A stretch of DNA of 64,000 nt, taken from the NCBI RefSeq assembly GCF_000381065.1, contig NZ_KB905857.1:1-64000 (forward strand). Direction: 5' to 3'. The stretch's first letter is position 1, and every line of letters begins with the position of its first letter. Shown piece after piece: positions 7,829 to 13,997 of this stretch. The notes under the pieces were generated by a model. The model made no database searches, was not told the DNA's origin, and saw only the letters and a program-made list of their open reading frames with translations. Made by a program: the position numbers and the translations under genes. Origin of the DNA: Propionispira raffinosivorans DSM 20765. Lineage in GTDB: Bacteria; Bacillota; Negativicutes; Selenomonadales; Selenomonadaceae.

Positions 7829-8569
7829 TTATGTTTTTTTTATTAACCCAATTTTGTTAATAATTTTTTCAACATCCATATCTTCAATATCTACTCCAAG
7901 TTTTAATTGTTCTTGAATCTCTAAATCAAGTGTATTTTCTATATTCCTTTTAAAAATTTCCTTGGTCTTGTTTTCTTTATTTTTGTCAACAGCATCCTTA
8001 ATCTCTTTGACTCTTTTTTTGAATTTTTCATAATATTCTTCATCAAGTGTTAATTTATTTTCTTTTTCAAGAGACATTATTTTATAACAATGGGAAATAA
8101 ATATTTTTTCATTATCCGATATTTGCAACAAATCATTATTGCTATTTAGATATAAGAAATACGCTGCAAATTTTTTAAATATTGGCTCTCTACGATAACT
8201 GCCAATTAACATGTTAATAAAAATATATACGGATTCTTCAAAATCCTCTTGTTGAAGGTCAACTTTAATTCTACTCAAAATTGAAGTTATTAAATCTGTA
8301 GATTTTGTATCAAATTCGATTGTCCCAAGAACTTTATCTCTATTAATCAAATTATGATACTTGTACAATATGCGATTAAAATCATCTTTCGAATTAATGC
8401 TATCATTAAATAGCTTTTCAAATATTAATTGATACTTCTCATTTGGCAGCGTCTCATTTTTTTCAAACGTTGAAATATAAGCATTTAAAGTAGGCCTAGA
8501 CATTTCCAACGCATTAGCAAAATAGGATAATTTAACATCCAATTCTTTTAGTCTGTTTTTTACATTCAT
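7829..8569 (-). CDS. HTH protein of unknown function, probably autoregulatory
   Basis: A 246-residue protein whose first 45 residues form a helix-turn-helix (LKELDVKLSYFANALEMSRP then TLNAYISTFE). The remaining 200 residues are helical, Lys/Glu/Asn-rich and unrecognised, with a charged segment at about 175-215. It lies upstream of, and in the same direction as, the cyclase operon but is separated from it by a 551-bp gap containing plus-strand terminators, so it is not the same transcript. The promoter carries palindromes with ACGTAAA half-sites, which fits autoregulation. It could be the regulator of the island or an abortive-infection type protein with its own DNA-binding domain. Confidence 0.6.
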   Translation of the reverse strand: MNVKNRLKELDVKLSYFANALEMSRPTLNAYISTFEKNETLPNEKYQLIFEKLFNDSINSKDDFNRILYKYHNLINRDKVLGTIEFDTKSTDLITSILSRIKVDLQQEDFEESVYIFINMLIGSYRREPIFKKFAAYFLYLNSNNDLLQISDNEKIFISHCYKIMSLEKENKLTLDEEYYEKFKKRVKEIKDAVDKNKENKTKEIFKRNIENTLDLEIQEQLKLGVDIEDMDVEKIINKIGLIKKT

Positions 8570-8587
8570 CTTTACACCTCTTATTTT

Positions 8588-8661
8588 ATAATACCACGTA
8601 AAAACATCTTTGTCAATATTTTACGTTTTAAAAACGTAAAGTTTTTACATAAAACGTAAAG
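8588..8661 (-). promoter_or_regulatory. Promoter and palindromic operator of the HTH gene
   Basis: On the minus strand TTGACA (8611-8616), a 17-bp spacer and TATTAT (8588-8593) form a near-consensus promoter. Directly upstream, 8620-8640 is a perfect palindrome with arms TTTACGTTTT / AAAACGTAAA around one base. Further ACGTAAA half-sites lie between the -35 and -10 (8596-8602) and at 8654-8660. The arrangement is that of an operator bound by the HTH protein itself. Confidence 0.7.
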
Positions 8662-8980
8662 CAGTATAACCAAAAGCAATATAAAAATGATACAACCTTC
8701 CCTTACCGTGTCGCTAGTTGGCACCAATCCGTACCTCAAATTTATCCTACAATTTTAAATACGACCTTTAACCTACATTACCACAAAATATGAACAAAAA
8801 CCGTCCCATAAATATATATAGAAAAAGCCTCGACACCCAATAAAAGATGCCGAGGCTCTTGTCTTGCATATGATTTTTCATGGTCATTATTGTTTTAATA
8901 GGGAAATTTAAAGGTCAACGCCTTTTATTGCACTTAATACTTATATTCAAATTTAACAATTTATTTTTTTATAGTTCACT
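8662..8980. other. Non-coding gap with a methyltransferase terminator
   Basis: No gene is seen here. A hairpin at 8822-8857 (AGCCTCG / CGAGGCT) with a T run on the minus strand fits the terminator of the methyltransferase gene. At 8716-8732 a 17-base string matches the inside of the methyltransferase gene (9390-9406) at 16 positions, possibly a scrap of a related gene. Confidence 0.5.
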
Positions 8981-9703
8981 TTATTCAGCGATTCTTTTCA
9001 ATCCTATCTCTGCATAACCGGTATCTTTTTCAATCCCTATAAACTGTCGCTTCATATGTTTTGCTGCAACAAGGGTTGTACCTGATCCAGCGAATGGGTC
9101 TAAAATGATATGACCTTCCGGCACAATAGAAACTAACTGTTCCATAAGTTGCGTCGGTTTCTCCGTCAAATTGAATTTATCACTTTGCTTTACGGGAAAG
9201 CGAAAGCACCCTGGATATGGTCCAGCGTGTTCTGCTTTTGGACATTTGCCTTTTGTTCCCCAAACAATATATTCACATTGGTGCCGAAAATATCCTTTAT
9301 GTGGTGCCCTTGAGCCTTCTGTTTTATCCCAAGCAATCACACCACGCCAAGCAATTTCCCCAATTTGCAACGCATCGCTCGCTGTTGGTAGTTGGCGCCA
9401 ATCCGTGAACATCAAAAAATATCCACCCGGTTTTAATACTCTATAACATTCAGATATCCAAAGATTACACCAATGAAGCCATGATCTTGAATCTTTGTTA
9501 TCACCTAAAAAAGTTGGATGATGTGCATTTTTATTACCAGACTGCTGATATTTCATAATTGGATCTTGACACTTTTCAGCTATAGTTTTCCCTCCAGAAG
9601 AATATGGCGGATCTGTTATTACGGCATCTACGCTATTAGATGGTAATTTCCTTAAAACTTCTAGTGAATCTCCGTTTATGATTTTATTCAAATATTGCTG
9701 CAT
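8981..9703 (-). CDS. Orphan DNA methyltransferase (N6-adenine/N4-cytosine, beta type)
   Basis: A 240-residue enzyme that transfers a methyl group from S-adenosylmethionine to an exocyclic amino group in DNA. The catalytic motif TDPPY (30-34) is near the N-terminus and the cofactor motif DPFAGSGTT is near the C-terminus, the beta-class order of the N6_N4_Mtase family. No restriction endonuclease gene is adjacent, as is common for phage and island methyltransferases that protect or mark the element. The start follows a GAGGTG ribosome site. A target-recognition specificity cannot be read from sequence. Confidence 0.85.
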   Translation of the reverse strand: MQQYLNKIINGDSLEVLRKLPSNSVDAVITDPPYSSGGKTIAEKCQDPIMKYQQSGNKNAHHPTFLGDNKDSRSWLHWCNLWISECYRVLKPGGYFLMFTDWRQLPTASDALQIGEIAWRGVIAWDKTEGSRAPHKGYFRHQCEYIVWGTKGKCPKAEHAGPYPGCFRFPVKQSDKFNLTEKPTQLMEQLVSIVPEGHIILDPFAGSGTTLVAAKHMKRQFIGIEKDTGYAEIGLKRIAE

Positions 9704-9761
9704 CTATTACACCTCATAATTAATTATATTGCTACGTCTTTTGCTATAGATTTGTTTTAAA

Positions 9762-10349
9762 TTACCACTGCGCAGCCGTCCACGTGACAGTTGCCCCCTT
9801 TAAATCTGTTCCTTGAAAATGTACCAGGGATTCGAGTCGGTTTTGCTCATAACCAACCGTTTCATAAATCTTATCGTCCAGAAGCGTGGCCCCCACTTTG
9901 ACTCGATGATCTTTTTGCAAATTGATTTTGTAAACGCCAACCTGATATTCTGTATTTTCCGGCTGTGGTACCACACTCGTTCTGTCCGTTTTTTCCAAGG
10001 CTGCCGGTGGCAACGTATCATCTTTTTTATTGATACGTTCTACTACATCAGCCGAAGCCTGTTTTATTGTGGGTGCTTGAACCGTGATATGCGTCACGGG
10101 CTGCACCTGATTGGTTTGAGCTTTATTAATTGCTTTGGATAAAAGTTCTGCGTTTTGCTTTGAGATCTGCAATTCATTTTGCAAAACGTTCATATCTTTC
10201 ACCTGTTGTTCCGTCAATATTTTTGCTTCTTGCAATGCCGCCTCGGTTGTCTGTTGCTTCTGATAGAAATAATATACCGCCGCCCCAATAAGCAATATTA
10301 GTAAAATACCTATCAATAGCTTTTTCCAATTATTTTTTATAAAATCCAT
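9762..10349 (-). CDS. Membrane-anchored coiled-coil protein, unknown function
   Basis: A 195-residue protein with one N-terminal membrane segment (about 10-29, LLIGILLILLIGAAVYYFY), a Gln/Glu/Ala-rich coiled coil (about 32-75), and a soluble C-terminal part that has no recognised domain. Topology suggests the bulk lies outside the membrane. The architecture is like small phage lysis-module or envelope proteins (spanin- or Rz-like), but there is no holin or endolysin beside it, so this is only a resemblance. The start has a GGAGG site. Lies between the methyltransferase and the 83-residue gene, all on the same strand. Confidence 0.5.
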   Translation of the reverse strand: MDFIKNNWKKLLIGILLILLIGAAVYYFYQKQQTTEAALQEAKILTEQQVKDMNVLQNELQISKQNAELLSKAINKAQTNQVQPVTHITVQAPTIKQASADVVERINKKDDTLPPAALEKTDRTSVVPQPENTEYQVGVYKINLQKDHRVKVGATLLDDKIYETVGYEQNRLESLVHFQGTDLKGATVTWTAAQW

Positions 10350-10370
10350 AGTTTCCCTCCATAAGAAAGA

Positions 10371-10411
10371 AAATGCCCGGCACTTCCTTTACAGGATAAT
10401 GTAGGGCATTT
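10371..10411 (-). terminator. Hairpin terminator after the 83-residue gene
   Basis: Arms AAATGCCC / GGGCATTT, with T-rich sequence on the minus-strand side. Confidence 0.55.
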
Positions 10412-10424
10412 CTGATTTTGTCTT

Positions 10425-10676
10425 TTATTGCACTACTTGTTCCGTTGATGTGTTTTCGAGCGTTTCTACTGGCGCAACCACTTCAACTGTTTTCGGTTCT
10501 TCTACCGCTGCCTTATTGACTACTTTTTCAATGATCTTTGCGATAATTTCAACAATGCCAACGATTCCATAACTGCGAATTTTCACCCATGGAGAACTTG
10601 TGACACTCGCTTTCGTTATTTTCAAAAACAAATTAGCACTTTTTAAATTTCCCTTTGAGTTTATGTGATTTTCCAC
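10425..10676 (-). CDS. Small hypothetical protein opposite the repressor
   Basis: 83 residues from a GTG start with a GGAG site. It has a hydrophobic middle (GIVGIVEIIAKIIEKVV) and a Pro/Val/Glu/Thr-rich tail; no family recognised. It is divergent from the XRE repressor, and copies of the same ACAAGT/ACTTGT operator lie over its start and upstream of it, so it is probably the first gene repressed by that protein, in the position a phage would use for an early gene. Confidence 0.5.
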   Translation of the reverse strand: MENHINSKGNLKSANLFLKITKASVTSSPWVKIRSYGIVGIVEIIAKIIEKVVNKAAVEEPKTVEVVAPVETLENTSTEQVVQ

Positions 10677-10788
10677 TTGTAATTCTCCTCAATAATACAA
10701 GTGGCTTGTTTGTTTAGATATACATTATATTACCTACTCATTTTTATCAACAATATGTCTTGACTTTTTTACAAGTGACTTGTATTAT
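10669..10788. promoter_or_regulatory. Divergent repressor-operator switch
   Basis: Two palindromes, ACAAGTGGCTTGT (10697-10709) and ACAAGTGACTTGT (10771-10783), plus a further CACTTGT half-site over the start of the 83-residue gene. The rightward promoter is TTGACT (10760-10765), 17 bp, TATTAT (10783-10788), so the second operator fills its spacer. This is the layout of a phage-type lysogeny switch with autorepression. Confidence 0.75.
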
Positions 10789-10809
10789 TATTTACAAGGA
10801 GGTGCCCGC

Positions 10810-11310
10810 ATGAATTTAAACCAGAGAATAAAAACCGTACGAAACCATTTCAAATTCAATCAAAAAGAATTTGCTGATCGACTAGGACTTACTCAAAGTG
10901 GTGTTAGTTGGATGGAAAAAGACGGAAATAATATTTCTGATCAAAATATTCGTTTAATATCGTCTCTTTTTAATATCAATGAAGATTGGTTGCGCACCAA
11001 TGAAGGTGATATGCTTATAGAATCTGATGATTCTCTATTCACCGCTTTCGCAGAAAAATATAACTTAACAAAGGCTGAACAAAATGTAGCTCGCTACTGT
11101 CTGCAACTCACATCCACTCAACGTGCTGAAATTCTTAATCACGTGGTAAATGTTGCTGAAATACTTAAGACCACTCCATCTATCGAAAAACAAAAACCTG
11201 TTCCAAATAATATTGAACAAGAGGTCTCAGATTACAGGCAGGAGTTAGAGGCTGAAAAACGGGCGCAATTAGTTTACGAAAATTCAGACGAAATAAAAAA
11301 AGCAAAATAA
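10810..11310 (+). CDS. XRE-family transcriptional repressor
   Basis: A 166-residue regulator. Residues 1-60 are a classic HTH_3 domain (QKEFADRLGLTQSGVSWMEK), followed by INEDWLRTNEGDML, typical of phage CI/Cro-like repressors in Firmicutes. The C-terminal part is helical and charged, with no LexA-type peptidase motif, so induction would not be by self-cleavage. The ATG at 10810 is chosen because AAGGAGG stands just before it; the ATG 30 bases upstream overlaps the -10 box of its own promoter. It probably binds the ACAAGTNACTTGT sites and represses itself and the divergent gene. Confidence 0.8.
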   Translation: MNLNQRIKTVRNHFKFNQKEFADRLGLTQSGVSWMEKDGNNISDQNIRLISSLFNINEDWLRTNEGDMLIESDDSLFTAFAEKYNLTKAEQNVARYCLQLTSTQRAEILNHVVNVAEILKTTPSIEKQKPVPNNIEQEVSDYRQELEAEKRAQLVYENSDEIKKAK

Positions 11311-11312
11311 AA

Positions 11313-11330
11313 AAACCGCTCAAAGGCGGT
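11313..11330. terminator. Short GC hairpin after the repressor gene
   Basis: An A7 tract followed by ACCGC / GCGGT around TCAAAG; the T run is on the minus strand. Similar A-tract plus GGC-rich hairpins follow at 11476-11491, 13169-13200 and 13838-13872, one after most genes of this stretch. Confidence 0.45.
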
Positions 11331-11521
11331 AAATATCTTTTAAATATGACTATTTTTTATTATACAATTGAAAAAAGTATAAATGATTTTTTTCAATTTG
11401 TGTCAATTTATCCATCCTTTCATAACTAGTAATAATAATTTTCCGAATTCTCACGACACATAAAAAGGCATGAAAAAACCGCACAACGGCTGTAACTATA
11501 TCAATGAAAGAAGTTGTTTAT

Positions 11522-13168
11522 ATGGAAGAATATGAATATCCTACGCCATGGTATTTATCAAATGTAATCATTATTGCTATTGTTTGCCTTGGAACCTTTA
11601 TCCCCTTTATTTCTTTTTTGGCACTTCCACCTCTTATCCTACGATTTAAAGGTATGAAAAAACATTACAATGACATACGAGACCTAATCAAAAAAGATAT
11701 TGAGCAAGCTAAAGAAACGGCCTCCAATATCATTCATGCAGCTGAAAACAAGGCCGAAGATATCGAACGCTCAAAAACTGCATCGTTATTTTCATTAGAT
11801 GAAAAAATTTCTAACCGCCAATCTATTATGGAGCAAATAATCAAAGATGCTTCTGCCGATGCAGAAGCATCTTTGGTAGATATAAAATCTCACTTATCAA
11901 ATATAAATGCTGAAATTGAAAAAAAAGATTTTTATATCAACGAAGTGAATCGCATAAAAGAAGAAATCACCTCACTAGATAAAAAAGTAAGTTCTCGCCA
12001 AGAAAAGATAGACCACCTTATGTCTATTCAAAAAAGTGTAAACAATGCAATAAAAACTTATTTCAAAAACTCAACAGCACCATATGATCAATCATTGGTT
12101 CTTCCGCAAGAATTTATTAAAGATATAACAACGTTGGCTCCATCAATCACTCTAAAACTTCACAGTATGGATTACAAAGATTTACGTCGTGCTTTCAAGG
12201 CTAACGAAAAGCTTATTGATGAAACATTAACCCGATATGAAGGACGCTATACCACTAAAACGAATCGTGCTATTTATCAATTAATGGTCATCGGGCTACG
12301 GGCTGAATTACAAAATGTATTATTCACCCTCACATACTCAAAATTAAATGAAGCGATAGCCGCCATTAAGGAAATCACCAATAAATATTTAAATATCGCT
12401 AGAGATGGCAGCCAAACAATTTCCTCAACCCTGGCAAAATTTATCGGTGAATTGGAACCTCTTTTTATTGATTCAGTCAAAATCGAATACGAATATTACA
12501 CAAAAAAAGAAGCTGCTCGACAAGAACAAGTTGTTTTGCGCGAACAAATGCGGGAAGAAGCTGAAGAACGCCGCATTTTGAAAGAACAAGCAGAACAAAT
12601 GGAAAAAGAATCATCTAAATATAAAACAGAAATTGAGAATATTAATCAACAGCTCCTATCTTCAACAGATACCGAAAAGAAACAGCAACTTCTAGAAAAA
12701 GCAAAAGAACTCGAAGCTCAATTAAAAAACATCGAAGATAAAAAAGAAGAGATTATTAATCTTCAAAATGGTAAAGCAGGCTACGTTTACGTTATTAGTA
12801 ATTTAGGATCATTCGGTGATGATGTCTTTAAAGTCGGAATGACAAGACGTCTTGACCCGCAGGAACGCATTGATGAGCTAAGCAATGCCAGTGTTCCATT
12901 CAGGTTTGACGTCCATAGCTTTATATTTTCTGAAAATGCTGTTCAATTAGAATCCGATCTTCACACTGCGCTGGAATCAAATCGTCTCAATAAAGTTAAT
13001 TCTCGCAAAGAATTTTTTAAAATTCCTTTGGATGATATTGAAACATTGGTTGATAAATTTGATCCAACTGCTGAATTCAACAAAACAATGTTTGCAGAAC
13101 AATATCATCAATCACTTTCAATAGCTGAAGAAGACACTTCTGTTTCAGAAGAATTTATTTCTGCATAA
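11522..13168 (+). CDS. DUF4041 / T5orf172 (GIY-YIG-like) domain protein
   Basis: A 548-residue protein with an N-terminal membrane segment (about residues 12-35), a long coiled coil (about 45-160) and again a Glu/Lys-rich coiled coil (about 330-415), with a DUF4041-like region between. The C-terminal T5orf172/Mug113 domain (about 415-510) opens with GYVYVISN and has FKVGMTRR, the GIY-YIG-type nuclease pattern. Proteins of this build are frequent in temperate phages and islands; a role in DNA cleavage or superinfection exclusion has been supposed but I know of no proven function. The ATG used follows GAAAGAAG; another in-frame ATG lies 18 bases upstream without a ribosome site. Confidence 0.75.
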   Translation: MEEYEYPTPWYLSNVIIIAIVCLGTFIPFISFLALPPLILRFKGMKKHYNDIRDLIKKDIEQAKETASNIIHAAENKAEDIERSKTASLFSLDEKISNRQSIMEQIIKDASADAEASLVDIKSHLSNINAEIEKKDFYINEVNRIKEEITSLDKKVSSRQEKIDHLMSIQKSVNNAIKTYFKNSTAPYDQSLVLPQEFIKDITTLAPSITLKLHSMDYKDLRRAFKANEKLIDETLTRYEGRYTTKTNRAIYQLMVIGLRAELQNVLFTLTYSKLNEAIAAIKEITNKYLNIARDGSQTISSTLAKFIGELEPLFIDSVKIEYEYYTKKEAARQEQVVLREQMREEAEERRILKEQAEQMEKESSKYKTEIENINQQLLSSTDTEKKQQLLEKAKELEAQLKNIEDKKEEIINLQNGKAGYVYVISNLGSFGDDVFKVGMTRRLDPQERIDELSNASVPFRFDVHSFIFSENAVQLESDLHTALESNRLNKVNSRKEFFKIPLDDIETLVDKFDPTAEFNKTMFAEQYHQSLSIAEEDTSVSEEFISA

Positions 13169-13273
13169 TAAAAAAACCGCTCTTACATCAGCAAGAACGA
13201 CAAAATTTTACCCATATAAATTTTCATTAACAATATGATGGCAACAAATATATCCTATAGAAAAGGAGTATGT

Positions 13274-13600
13274 ATGGAATTAAATAATGATCTTAATATT
13301 GTCAGAATTCGAGAACTATGTGAAGCTGGTGCATTACGCTGGACAAATCATATTCTAGCTCGTATTTTGCAACGCGGAATTTCGACAGAAGATGTCTCCC
13401 ATGCTTTAATACATGGTCAAATTATAGAAAGTTATCCCAACGATTATCCATATCCCAGCCATTTGGTTTTAGGAATATCTTATCAATGTATCTATCTTCA
13501 CGTTGTATGTGGTATAGGTGACTCTGATTTATGGCTGATAACAGCATATTATCCTAACCCCACTGAATGGGAATCTGATTTAAAAACTCGAAAGGAGTAG
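13274..13600 (+). CDS. DUF4258 protein, probable toxin of a toxin-antitoxin pair
   Basis: 108 residues starting at the ATG after AAAGGAG. The pattern WTNHILARILQRGISTEDV, then GQIIESYPNDYPYPSHLVLG and LWLITAYYPNPTEWESD, is that of DUF4258, a RelE/BrnT-like small fold that often pairs with a YgiT-type zinc-finger protein. The next gene starts six bases after its stop and is just such a partner. Toxin activity (probably RNA cleavage) is inferred from the pairing and is not shown by the sequence. Confidence 0.75.
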   Translation: MELNNDLNIVRIRELCEAGALRWTNHILARILQRGISTEDVSHALIHGQIIESYPNDYPYPSHLVLGISYQCIYLHVVCGIGDSDLWLITAYYPNPTEWESDLKTRKE

Positions 13601-13606
13601 ATTTAT

Positions 13607-13837
13607 ATGAAATGCTTTATGTGTAAAGGTCATCTAGAAGATAAACTTACAACCTTTATGGTTGATTTGGGCAAATGTATCGTCATTGTAAAAAATGTAC
13701 CTTCACAAGTTTGCTCCCAGTGCGGTGAAGTTTCCTATAACAATGAAGTGGCTAAAGAACTTGAGAAAATTGTTAGTACCATGCGTGCTTCTCTTACTGA
13801 AATTGCTGTAGTAAATTACCCACCAAATGCTGCTTAA
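13607..13837 (+). CDS. YgiT-type zinc finger antitoxin
   Basis: 76 residues. Two Cys pairs, CFMCKG at the N-terminus and CSQCGE in the middle, form the MqsA/YgiT zinc finger; the C-terminal helix-turn-helix of full MqsA is absent, so it is the short form. An AAAGGAG site lies upstream. It probably neutralises the DUF4258 protein and stabilises the element in the chromosome. Confidence 0.8.
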   Translation: MKCFMCKGHLEDKLTTFMVDLGKCIVIVKNVPSQVCSQCGEVSYNNEVAKELEKIVSTMRASLTEIAVVNYPPNAA

Positions 13838-13922
13838 ATAAAAAAGCCGCCCCTGCGTCAACAGGAACGGCCGAAGACGATTAACCAAGGTCAATCCTCC
13901 ACTACACTTTGAATTATAATGG

Positions 13923-13957
13923 ATAGACCTACCTTTTGCAAGGAGGTCTATTTTTTA
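13923..13957 (+). terminator. Terminator of the toxin-antitoxin operon
   Basis: ATAGACCT / AGGTCTAT stem with an inner CC/GG extension and a T6 run, just before the recombinase gene. Confidence 0.7.
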
Positions 13958-13997
13958 TACAAAAAAACAAAAACTTATTAATTGAAAGGATGATTTT

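Noticed and set aside
10780-10809. Ten extra N-terminal codons on the XRE repressor
   Set aside because: The upstream ATG overlaps the operator and -10 box; the ATG at 10810 has a strong AAGGAGG.
13169-13872. Repeated short hairpins as a CRISPR array
   Set aside because: Units differ in sequence and spacing and lie after genes; no cas gene is present. No CRISPR array seen anywhere in the window.
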